From an uncultured Flavobacteriales bacterium (GTDB lineage: Bacteria; Bacteroidota; Bacteroidia; Flavobacteriales_G; Salibacteraceae), in assembly GCA_913020435.1 (NCBI GenBank), contig CAJVZZ010000018.1:1-53806 (forward strand): a stretch of DNA of 53,806 nt, in the 5' to 3' direction. Under the pieces are notes generated by a model. It saw nothing but the letters and a program-made list of their open reading frames with translations. It had not been told where the DNA came from and did not search any database. Shown here one piece after another: positions 1 to 8,323 of the stretch. Each line of letters starts with the position of its first letter. Within the stretch, counting starts at the first letter, position 1. A program made the translations under genes and the position numbers.

Positions 1-118
1 AAATTTCGTCATGATCATCAGGAGGTATACAAAAACCCCATTTGACACACAGGTCAGCAAGGAGATATATTAATTCTCGTTCCATAGGAGGAACATTTTT
101 CCCAACTTTAAATCCCAT
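1..118 (-). CDS. Small hypothetical protein, 3' end beyond window edge
   Basis: An open frame on the minus strand starts at ATG 118-116 and runs without a stop to base 1, giving at least 39 codons. The product begins MGFKVGKNVPPMERELIYLL and continues with LADLCVKWGFCIPPDD, which reads like a real soluble protein with regular codon use. It lies immediately after the palindromic element at 138-325, and its start is about 20 bp from that element. I do not recognise the family. The C-terminus is outside the window, so length and function cannot be given. Confidence 0.55.
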   Translation of the reverse strand, partial: MGFKVGKNVPPMERELIYLLADLCVKWGFCIPPDDHDEI

Positions 119-137
119 TCAGTTCTTTAATTACACC

Positions 138-325
138 TAACGTTTAGTATATGGCAAGTAGGGCAGTAGAAAGCACTAAACTTTCAGATTTGCTCTGAGC
201 CACATTTTTATATTTTGTTTTTAACTTATTCATTTTAAAAGCTAAATTAAAAATTTGGCGGTGTTTGTAAATAGCACTGAACTTTTGTAAACCACTGAAC
301 GCCCTATTTGCTATATACAGTGTTA
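138..325. repeat. 188-bp intergenic element with imperfect terminal inverted repeats
   Basis: The left arm (138-164, starting TAACGTTTAGTATATGGCAA) and the reverse complement of the right arm (301-325, TAACACTGTATATAGCAA) match over about 25 bases and end in the same TAGGGC. The element sits between the stop of the gene at 335-1165 and the start of the gene at 118, like a spacer cassette. On the minus strand its end reads GTTAGGT, which fits the GTTRRRY core of integron attC sites, but the opposite end does not fit RYYYAAC. It could be a MITE or a divergent attC-like site. Confidence 0.55.
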
Positions 326-334
326 CCACCTTTT

Positions 335-1165
335 TTATTCTGTTTTTATATGTTTAATTTTTAATTTTTCGTCCAATTTACGAATGAAATTTTCTTCAAA
401 ATACGTAACTATTTTTTCATTTAATTCATCATTCACGTCATTGCCTTCACTTTGGGCGTATCCGTTATCCATTGCATAACAAATAAAAATTTCAGATTGC
501 GTTGGGCTATTTTTCCAATGTTCTTCACCTCCATAAAATCTAAAGGTGTATTCACGTTTTTCCGTGGTATTTATATTTACAGTTATGTAACCTCCTGTAT
601 TATAATAATCAGTTGTGTCTAAAAGGGGTCTTTCTATATATTCGTTTTCTAGGATTACTTTGTTAATCGCAGATTCTAGAGAATCTTTTGAAATGGAGTA
701 TTTGTAACCACCCATTGAACCGTGTGTTCCGGCTGTAGAACAAAAAGCTATAAACGAAATAATAGCAATCAAATTGACAGCTATTTTAAGTTTAGGAAGG
801 TTTAATGTTTTGTGCTTGTGAAAGTAGCTTAATGGTAATGCAATTAGAGCGAAGTAATCCGTGTAATCAATAACTCTATTTATGCTAAAAATATTGAGAC
901 TATTCCAATAGCTGATGAATGAATCAGCTAAGGGCATTTTCCATAAAATAAATCCGATAAATGTGATTAAATAAACAGTCCTTTTATTATTAGGAAACAG
1001 AAAGGTCAAGAATATTGGGAAAATAAATAGACCCGCCAAATCACTTAGTTTTCCTGTTAGAGTATTAGAAAATAACTGTTTAAAAAAGAAGTCATTTAGA
1101 ATTAGAATAAGAAGTCCAACTATAAATGACGTAGATAATAATATGTTCGGATTTTTCTTTGTCAT
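335..1165 (-). CDS. Multi-pass membrane protein of unknown function
   Basis: About 276 residues from ATG 1165 (product begins MTKKNPNILLSTS). The frame stays open 24 codons further upstream, but that extension crosses a repeat motif and is unlikely to be coding. The N-terminal 160 residues hold about five hydrophobic segments: ILLSTSFIVGLLILIL, LAGLFIFPIFLTFLF, TVYLITFIGFILW, YFALIALPLSYF and LIAIISFIAFC. A polar domain of about 120 residues follows. LSDLAGLFIFP and the YTDYFALIALP stretch look like family signatures, but I cannot name the family. The gene is bracketed by the 10-mer TGTTACCACC at 321-330 and its inverse GGTGGTAACA at 1170-1179, as if carried as a cassette. The boundaries of the coding region are fairly sure; function is unknown. 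Confidence 0.7.
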   Translation of the reverse strand: MTKKNPNILLSTSFIVGLLILILNDFFFKQLFSNTLTGKLSDLAGLFIFPIFLTFLFPNNKRTVYLITFIGFILWKMPLADSFISYWNSLNIFSINRVIDYTDYFALIALPLSYFHKHKTLNLPKLKIAVNLIAIISFIAFCSTAGTHGSMGGYKYSISKDSLESAINKVILENEYIERPLLDTTDYYNTGGYITVNINTTEKREYTFRFYGGEEHWKNSPTQSEIFICYAMDNGYAQSEGNDVNDELNEKIVTYFEENFIRKLDEKLKIKHIKTE

Positions 1166-1169
1166 AATT

Positions 1170-1221
1170 GGTGGTAACAATTCGATATATCCACCGGTAG
1201 ATATATCCGCCTTATCTACAA
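1170..1221. repeat. Third copy of the TGTTACCACC motif plus a 12-bp direct repeat
   Basis: GGTGGTAACA at 1170 is the inverse of the motif at 321-330 on the other side of the membrane-protein gene. It is followed by two near-identical 12-mers, GATATATCCACC and GATATATCCGCC, separated by GGTA. The pair can fold locally (GGTGG with CCACC). It lies directly upstream of the gene start at 1165, so it may also affect that gene's expression. Confidence 0.45.
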
Positions 1222-1238
1222 CCGATAAATAATACATA

Positions 1239-1614
1239 AATGCTAGTATTCAATTATTTAGTTGTTTTTAAACGCTTTCAACCATTTACCATCAGAAAAA
1301 GGCGAAGCATCCTTTCCACTGCTCAAACACTATCATTCGGTTTTCCCGTTGCACTAGGAGCAATCTTCAATATTTCGCTTTCCTTTCAATTGATACCCTA
1401 AAAGTAAGTAGGTAGAATAACAATCGTATAAAACTCCGTAGTAACACGTACATTTTTCAGTGGTAACACGGAGCAAATCCTATACTTTCCTTTTGAACCA
1501 ATAAGCAGTTGAAGCGGTTTATCATTTCAGGGCACCAAGGCCTATAAAAATCGAAATAAATCAAAGCCATAGATTTTGTTTTGTATTCGCGGGCTTTAGG
1601 TTTTATTTGCAGCA
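1239..1614. other. Non-coding stretch
   Basis: No open frame of protein-like character, RNA gene or convincing hairpin was seen here. It lies between two genes that transcribe away from it, and may hold the dead promoter of the pseudogene that follows. Confidence 0.5.
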
Positions 1615-2858
1615 ATGATTTCAAAATAATTCGATATTCTAGCAGTTGGCGCTGGCCCAGCAGGTTATGTTGCAGCCTTACAATTGGCGAAAACCAACCC
1701 CAAATTAAAAATTCCCCTGATTGACAAGGCGACTTTTCCTAGAGATAGAATATATGCTGATGCGTTGAGTGGTGATTTAGTAATGTGGTAAAACAACTGT
1801 ATCGAATTGACCCAGAATTAGCAAAACGATTTACCGATCAAGCAGAAAAACATCCAGTAAGCATTATTCGGTTTGTTGCACCAAATGATGTTCCGTTGGA
1901 TATTCATTTTTTGCAGGCTAACGATCCAGCGTCTGCAGCCTATGTTTCCAAACGGATAGACTTCGATAACTTTCTTTTTGAAGAGATTATCAATTTACCA
2001 AACGTTACCGTTTTCCAAGATCATAAAGTATTGGCTGTAAAAACCGATACTGAATCAGCAACAGTTATTACTGACCTAGGAACTTTTACCGCAAAAATAG
2101 TTTTAGGCGCAGATGACGCTCAACCTATTGTAAATAAGAAACTTACCTCAACCAAAATTGACCGAAAACATTACATGCCTAGAGTACGTCAGTATTTTGA
2201 AGGAGTTGATAATTACCAATAGAGCAAAACCAATGAATTGTACTTTCAATAGGATTTATTGCCGGGCTATTTTTGGATCTTTCCTCTACCTAATAATAAG
2301 TGGAATGCAGGTTTAGGTATTCCTTCAGACGAAGTAAGCGCCAATAAAATCAACTTAAAACAACCGCTAAATTCTATTCTAGAGAACCTCCCAATTATCA
2401 AATAACGTTTTAAAAATGCAAAATCGTTAGAGGAAATACAAGGCTTCGGCTGGTCTTTAGTTACTCGAAAAGTGACTTGTTCTAGTAATCGATTTTTGTT
2501 GTTGGAAGCTGCAGCAACTCTTATCGATTCTTTCTCTGGAGAAGGTATTGCAAATGTAATTCGAAGCGGACATATTGAGGCAGACCTTTTAAAAAAGGCA
2601 TTTCAAGAAAATCGATTTTAAGCTGACTTCAATAAACAATACTACCAAGAGATGTATGCTCGAATGGGCAGTGAGATAATGGTAAGTGCTTCCATGAAAA
2701 AATTACTGCACTTCCCTAGCCTTTTCAACTTACTCATAAATAAAGCCACCAAAAACAAATCTCCTCAAACCTTTCTCACGGCAATGATTTATGATTTGGG
2801 TTTGAGAAAAGAACTTCAAAAGCCAACATTCTATTTCAAATTGTTGTTTAATCGATAA
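1615..2858 (+). pseudogene. Decayed geranylgeranyl-reductase-type FAD oxidoreductase
   Basis: The frame from ATG 1615 reads MISK, stop, then FDILAVGAGPAG, an ADP-binding beta-alpha-beta fold at the N-terminus typical of NAD(P)/FAD-dependent oxidoreductases of the geranylgeranyl reductase family. A frameshift near 1780-1785 moves the reading to another frame. That frame stays recognisable to 2858 through WSLVTRKV, SFSGEGIANVIRSGH (the second FAD-binding region) and a C-terminal helical part ending KPTFYFKLLFNR. In-frame stops lie at codon 5 (1627), 2220, about 2250, 2403 and 2619. The total of about 414 codons is near the intact family length, so decay is by point mutation and not by deletion. 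Intact relatives reduce isoprenoid chains or act in related lipid oxidoreductions; no product is expected here. Confidence 0.85.
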
Positions 2859-2965
2859 ACAATAATCTATTATGCCCTGCTAAATCAGTAGATTTACAAA
2901 TTAGCCTAACCAATAGTTAAAAGGCAACGCAGAAATCATTTCTACGTCTTATTATTGTGAACTTT

Positions 2966-5900
2966 ATGAACACATTGCACCGGTTTTTTCTTTGCGTTTC
3001 TATGCTCCTTGCCGGCATTACGCTGAATGCGCACAATGACGGGTTTGCCGAGTTTGAATTCATAAAAAACCAAGGCCAATGGCACAATAACATTGCTTAC
3101 AAAGTTCAGCTTCCCGAAGGCAATATTTACCTAGAACAAGGCCGACTTAAATTTCACTTAGCTGATATGAGTGTTATTTCTCAAATTCACGTAGGTACTT
3201 TTAAAGGCAACACAAAGAATGCAAAAATCAAAAACCACGTTTACAACGCCAACTTTATTGGCTGCAATACCAATTGCGAAATCGTACAAGAAGATATCCA
3301 AGATAATTACTACAATTACTACTTAGGGAATGACAAAACGAAGTGGTCAAGAGAGACTCCAGTTAGTCATGCTGTGCGATATAAGGAACTTTACAATGGA
3401 GTCGATCTGCTGATTTTTTCCAAAGACGGTGGAATTAAATACGAGTTTCATTGTAAGAATTATACTGCATCTCAACAAATTAAAATTGAATACGAAGGCC
3501 ATGATAATTTAAAATTAAAAGATGGCAGTTTTACAGTATTCACCAGTTTGGGAGATGTGAGTGAAAATGCTCCAGTTGTTTTTCATCCGTCTGAATCAAA
3601 TCAAGATACGCTTGTCGCTAACTATTCACTTTCAAAAAATATACTGTCCTATGATTTGAAAGTAAAAGAACAAAACAAAAGTCGCCCAATTGTAATTGAT
3701 CCAGACCTTATTTTTTCTACCTATTCTGGTAGCACCACTACCAATTTTGGCGCAACGGCAACCTATGATTCAGAAGGATTCTTATATTCTGGAAGTATCA
3801 TTTTTGGTACTGGATACCCGACTACAATTGGAGCATTTGACAGAACATTTAATGGAGGTTCTGGTGTTTTGGGATTACCGGGCTGCGATATAGCTATAAC
3901 GAAATACGATACTAATGGAAGGACTGCACTTTTCTCTACTTATCTAGGCGGATCAGGTGATGAAATGCCACATTCTATTGTAGTTAATAGTCGCGACCAA
4001 TTGTACGTTTACGGAACTACCGGCTCACAAAACTTCCCAACAACAGCAAGTGCTTATCAAGATACACTAACACAGCCAAATGCTGCAAATGTTCGAACTT
4101 TGGAAGTTGCAGTTAGCTACACTTTTGGTTCTGACATGTTCGTGACCGCATTTCAATCTGACGGGAAAAAGCTATTGGCAAGCACCTATATTGGAGGAAG
4201 TGAAAATGATGGTTTAAACAACCCCAGCCCATTTGGATTTGGAAACCCTAGAGTATTAAATTACAACTATGCAGATGTTGCTCGAGGTGAAATAGATATT
4301 GATAAAGATGATAATGTTTATGTGGTGACCTCTACCCGATCTACAGATTTTCCAATAAAAGGAAACCCTGTTTATCCAATATATCGCGGCGGAACTCAAG
4401 ATGGAATTATTGTAAAATTCAAACCATTATTAGACACGCTAATTTGGAGTAGTTATTTTGGAGGTGCATTTTCTGATGCTATCTACTCTTTGGCATTTCG
4501 AAAGAATGGAAACATTACCATTGCTGGCGGAACAACATCGTCTGTTCTATTTCCATCAGGCGCCCTTCCAGGATATACTGGATTTCAAGGAGGAAGAGCT
4601 GATGGATTTGTAGCAGAAATAAGTAACGATGGACAAACAGTTGTTGCTTCAACCTATTTTGGAACCAGTGAATACGATCAAATCTATTTTGTAGAGCGAG
4701 ATCGCTTTGAGAATGTGTATGTGTTTGGCCAAACTGAAGACGCATCAAGCAAACTCGTCCAAAATGCTCAATATTCCGTTCCAACTGCAGGACAATTCGT
4801 AACCAAATTCACTCCATCCATCGATTCTATAATCTGGTCAACCAAATTTGGCACACCAGTTACTACTGGAAACGCAACACCGAATATCTCTCCTACTGCC
4901 TTTTTAGTTGATTTATGCAATTCAGTGTATTTATCAGGCTGGGGAGGAACTACAAATTCTGGAAAAGGCAACAATTCAACCTTAGTAACTGGCATGGACA
5001 CTACCAGTGATGCTTTTCAAGCTACTACGACAGGCAGCGACTTGTATTTAATGGTTTTGGCAGATGATGCGAGTAGAAAAATTTACGGATCCTTTTTTGG
5101 CGGTGCATTTGCCGCAGAGCATGTCGATGGGGGGACTTCACGATTTGATCGCAAAGGAAAAATTTATCAGGCAGTTTGCGCGGGTTGCCCAACCGCTGCT
5201 AGACCATCTGGCTCAAGTGATTTTCCAACCAAACCGAATCCCGGAGCAGTTTCAAATCAAAACAGAGCCAATGGAGGTTGCAACAACGCAATTTTTAAAA
5301 TGGATTTCTTATTACCTGCGGTTGTTGCTGAATTCCAGTTGCCAAGAACTATTTGCACCAACGACAGTATTCTTTTGCGGAATCTATCGCTAGAACAAAA
5401 GGCAACTAACTACAAATGGTATTTTGGGAATGGCGATTCTTCAGAATTAAAAAACCCAAAGGTCAATTACGACTCTACAGGAACCTTTGAAATATTATTA
5501 GTGGTTTACGATTCTGCATCCTGTAACCTCAACGATAGTATAACTAAGAAAGTAACCCTAATAAATCCAACTGCATTGACATTGCCTAACGATAGTATTT
5601 GCATTGGAGATACGGTGCTGTTAGGGAAATCAAATCCAAGTGAATATGATTACAGCTGGTCGCCGGGAAGTATGTTGGATGATTCAACCAAAAGAAACCC
5701 TTTAACGTCACCTAGTGCCCCTACCCAATTTACGTTGCTTATCGATAACGGTATTTGCATAGACTCCAATTTTCAATTCATTCAAGTAGATTCTTTCATT
5801 AGAGCCGATTTTACGATTCCTGATTCGATTTGCACTCCTGATACTATTACACTTGCTAACCGCAGCAATATCCTTATTGAAACTATTGTACGTTGGGATT

Positions 5901-7306
5901 TAGCCGGAGGCACAGCGGATACAGTGCTTTCTCCAAATTATACAATAACAAAACCAGGAACTTACAAGTTTCTGTTGGTGCTAAGTGACTCTAATTCATG
6001 CAATGAATCAGATTCCATTCAGAAAACAATTCAAGCCAACTCCGATACTACTTTTAAATTGAAGGATATTTTAATTTGCAATGAGGATGCATTGCCGATC
6101 GGACTTCCTAACGATACGAACTACGTGTACAATTGGAATACCTCTTTTGGAATAAGTGATTCTACAACTTCAAATCCTTTTGGTAGCACTAAAGTAGATA
6201 CTACCTTCAAATTATTCATAAACAAAGGCGTTTGTGTTGATACAGCTTTGCAGCTGCTTAAAGCTGACAGTATTCGAATTTCAACACATGCCGACACAAT
6301 AATCTGCTCCAATGTTCCTTCTTTAGTTCTTGATGGAAAACATTTTGGAACCGGAACGCTGTATCAATGGAGTTCAAATAACAAATTCGATGATCAACTA
6401 AATATTTCAATCCTAGATAGTTTGGCTCGAGTTTTCTACGATACGTTATTTGAAAACACCTACTATATGCGTTCTGTTTCTTCGAGAGGTTGCAACGCTT
6501 TCGACTCTACAAAAATATTTTTAAATGATTTTGGTATTCGCGTTTCTGACTCCACCAATTTGTGCCTAAACGACTCGGCTACCCTTTCTATAGTTAGCCT
6601 AATTGCCAACGATACTTTAAACGTACTTTGGACACCTTTTAAAGATATTTATGGTCCAAATGACACTACTACAATCATAGTACACCCAAGCGAAAGCCGG
6701 ACCTATTTTGTAGATGTTGAGACAGCATTTAACTGTCGCGCTTCTAGAGAAGTATTTGTTTTTGTATCGGATATGGACTCTTCTACTGCCCTACTTACTG
6801 GAACTAGAGACACAATAGTAAAGGTGTTGGATTCGGAACTGAATGTTGAACCAAAAGGCTATGCTTACTTGTGGTCTCCGACTATTGGTTTGAGCGATCC
6901 AAACTCAGATAATCCAATTGCTAAACCTGCAGAAACCACAACTTATACGGTTACGGTTTTCGATCCCCAGTTACCAAAATGCTCTGTCGAACGAAAAATT
7001 AAAGTTCACGTTGAAGAATTATTCTGCGAACCTCCCTACATCTTTTTGCCGAATACCTTCACTCCAAATGGGGATGGAAAAAATGATGAACTAGAACTTT
7101 TCGGAAAGTATATTGGAGAAATGAACCTTCAAGTATTCAACCGCTGGGGCGAGTTGGTTTTTGAAGCAAATGATCAATCGGAAACTTGGGATGGAACCTA
7201 CAAAGGAAACGAAAGTTGGCCTGAAGTATTTGTTTACCAATTATACGTTAAGTGTATTGACGGTCAGGAATATAAAATTAAAGGAGACATTACTGTAGTT
7301 AAATAA
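2966..7306 (+). CDS. Giant secreted PKD/propeller protein with T9SS type B sorting domain
   Basis: 1446 residues from ATG 2966; an in-frame GTG at 2957 is a weaker alternative. A signal peptide ends near LNAHNDG. Residues about 25-250 (FIKNQGQWHNNIAYKV onward) match the N-terminal domain seen before SBBP-type propellers in Bacteroidota. Residues about 250-780 have repeated blades (FSTYLGGSGDE, ASTYIGGSENDG, WSSYFGGAFSDA). A PKD domain follows at about 795-880, then Cys-containing Ig-like repeats. The last 90 residues (FLPNTFTPNGDGKNDE, LQVFNRWGELVF, WDGTYKGNE) are a gliding-motility-associated (CHU_C, type B) sorting domain. Type B cargo usually depends on a PorP/SprF partner, which is encoded 2 bp downstream. 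It is probably a surface adhesin or surface-layer protein; the substrate is unknown. Confidence 0.9.
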   Translation: MNTLHRFFLCVSMLLAGITLNAHNDGFAEFEFIKNQGQWHNNIAYKVQLPEGNIYLEQGRLKFHLADMSVISQIHVGTFKGNTKNAKIKNHVYNANFIGCNTNCEIVQEDIQDNYYNYYLGNDKTKWSRETPVSHAVRYKELYNGVDLLIFSKDGGIKYEFHCKNYTASQQIKIEYEGHDNLKLKDGSFTVFTSLGDVSENAPVVFHPSESNQDTLVANYSLSKNILSYDLKVKEQNKSRPIVIDPDLIFSTYSGSTTTNFGATATYDSEGFLYSGSIIFGTGYPTTIGAFDRTFNGGSGVLGLPGCDIAITKYDTNGRTALFSTYLGGSGDEMPHSIVVNSRDQLYVYGTTGSQNFPTTASAYQDTLTQPNAANVRTLEVAVSYTFGSDMFVTAFQSDGKKLLASTYIGGSENDGLNNPSPFGFGNPRVLNYNYADVARGEIDIDKDDNVYVVTSTRSTDFPIKGNPVYPIYRGGTQDGIIVKFKPLLDTLIWSSYFGGAFSDAIYSLAFRKNGNITIAGGTTSSVLFPSGALPGYTGFQGGRADGFVAEISNDGQTVVASTYFGTSEYDQIYFVERDRFENVYVFGQTEDASSKLVQNAQYSVPTAGQFVTKFTPSIDSIIWSTKFGTPVTTGNATPNISPTAFLVDLCNSVYLSGWGGTTNSGKGNNSTLVTGMDTTSDAFQATTTGSDLYLMVLADDASRKIYGSFFGGAFAAEHVDGGTSRFDRKGKIYQAVCAGCPTAARPSGSSDFPTKPNPGAVSNQNRANGGCNNAIFKMDFLLPAVVAEFQLPRTICTNDSILLRNLSLEQKATNYKWYFGNGDSSELKNPKVNYDSTGTFEILLVVYDSASCNLNDSITKKVTLINPTALTLPNDSICIGDTVLLGKSNPSEYDYSWSPGSMLDDSTKRNPLTSPSAPTQFTLLIDNGICIDSNFQFIQVDSFIRADFTIPDSICTPDTITLANRSNILIETIVRWDLAGGTADTVLSPNYTITKPGTYKFLLVLSDSNSCNESDSIQKTIQANSDTTFKLKDILICNEDALPIGLPNDTNYVYNWNTSFGISDSTTSNPFGSTKVDTTFKLFINKGVCVDTALQLLKADSIRISTHADTIICSNVPSLVLDGKHFGTGTLYQWSSNNKFDDQLNISILDSLARVFYDTLFENTYYMRSVSSRGCNAFDSTKIFLNDFGIRVSDSTNLCLNDSATLSIVSLIANDTLNVLWTPFKDIYGPNDTTTIIVHPSESRTYFVDVETAFNCRASREVFVFVSDMDSSTALLTGTRDTIVKVLDSELNVEPKGYAYLWSPTIGLSDPNSDNPIAKPAETTTYTVTVFDPQLPKCSVERKIKVHVEELFCEPPYIFLPNTFTPNGDGKNDELELFGKYIGEMNLQVFNRWGELVFEANDQSETWDGTYKGNESWPEVFVYQLYVKCIDGQEYKIKGDITVVK

Positions 7307-7308
7307 AT

Positions 7309-8322
7309 TTGGAACTAAAAAAAGTCATATTACTTTTCCTTTTAGGTGGTTTTCTACAACTTACCTCCTACAGTCAGGACCTTCATTACAGTCAGTTTTT
7401 ATACTCGCCTCACAATCTAAATCCTGGCATGACCGGTAACTTTGATGGGCGATATAGAGCTGCTTTTAACCACCGTCAACAATGGCAATCATTTATCAAT
7501 CCCTTCCAAACTACCTCTATTGGAGTTGATGCTAGAGATTTTCTGAATCTCAAGAATTTCGGATTAGGCTTAAACTTCAATTACGATCAAGTTGGCACTA
7601 CCAACTTCAAAACCATTCAATTTAGCATACCCGTTTCCTATCGAATAGGAATTACCAAAGACAGCGTGCACAGCATAACACTCGGCGCTCAAGCTGGACT
7701 GGAAAGCCAATCGCTTGATGGCAGCCAGTCTACCTTCGGATCTCAGTACAATGGAAATCGTTACGATGGCGATTTAGATGGTGAAAACGTTTCAGGGAAT
7801 AGCGCACTAAATACCGTTTTTGCGGCGGGTGCGGTTTACAATTTAGACTTATCTCGAAATCTAAGATTCAAAGCAGGAGTTGGCATTTACAATCTGAATC
7901 AACCTGCTATTGAATTCACCAATGGAGCTGGAGGCCAATTGGATAGACGATTTAATTATCATGCAGGTGCCACCGTTTATTTGACACCAAATTGGTTTCT
8001 TACTCCTGGTATTATTCATTCTAGACAAGGTCAATTCCAAGAAACAGTTTTCGGAACAGAAATCAATTATGAATTTGACGCAGCACTCTATCGCTACCGA
8101 GCACTGTTTTTAGGGGCATGGAACAGAAACAATGACGCTGCCGTTGCAGATATTGGGTTTTATTACAACTCATGGCGCGTTGGATTTAGTTATGATGTTA
8201 ATTATTCTCAGTTAGAAACCGCCTCACGAAACCGCGGTGGCTGGGAAGTTTCAGTTATTTATATCTTGCGCGAATTGCTTCCAAAACGAAGCAATTACAA
8301 GTATTGTCCAAACTTTTTATAG
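7309..8322 (+). CDS. PorP/SprF family T9SS outer membrane protein
   Basis: 337 residues starting at TTG 7309, two bases after the stop of the cargo gene; no ATG lies near, and the signal peptide (KKVILLFLLGGFLQLTSYSQ) begins at once. The mature N-terminus, DLHYSQFLYSPHNLNPGMTG, is the hallmark of PorP/SprF proteins, and the rest is alternating beta-strand sequence of a barrel ending RRGGWEVSVIYI-like strands. Family members bind type B sorting domains and tether or export the cargo at the cell surface. The operon order (type B cargo, PorP/SprF, OmpA protein) resembles sprB-sprF-type loci. Translational coupling to both neighbours is likely given 1-2 bp gaps. Family call is strong; which cargo it serves is inferred from adjacency. 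Confidence 0.88.
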   Translation: MELKKVILLFLLGGFLQLTSYSQDLHYSQFLYSPHNLNPGMTGNFDGRYRAAFNHRQQWQSFINPFQTTSIGVDARDFLNLKNFGLGLNFNYDQVGTTNFKTIQFSIPVSYRIGITKDSVHSITLGAQAGLESQSLDGSQSTFGSQYNGNRYDGDLDGENVSGNSALNTVFAAGAVYNLDLSRNLRFKAGVGIYNLNQPAIEFTNGAGGQLDRRFNYHAGATVYLTPNWFLTPGIIHSRQGQFQETVFGTEINYEFDAALYRYRALFLGAWNRNNDAAVADIGFYYNSWRVGFSYDVNYSQLETASRNRGGWEVSVIYILRELLPKRSNYKYCPNFL

Positions 8323-8323
8323 C

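Noticed and set aside
138-325. A true integron attC site
   Set aside because: One end fits GTTRRRY but the other does not fit RYYYAAC, no integrase is in the window and only one complete element is seen; kept as an open finding only.
144-329. 61-codon minus-strand frame inside the palindromic element
   Set aside because: It starts and ends in the two repeat arms and has no protein-like composition. The element explains it fully.
1615-2858. Stop-codon reassignment or read-through in the FAD oxidoreductase
   Set aside because: The frame also contains a frameshift, and all neighbouring genes end at TAA, TAG or TGA in the ordinary way. A dead gene is simpler.
2966-7306. Several long frames within the giant secreted protein gene (for example 4515-4784, 4768-5001, 5064-5393)
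   Set aside because: They lie fully inside the coding region in other frames and have low-complexity or unlikely residue use.
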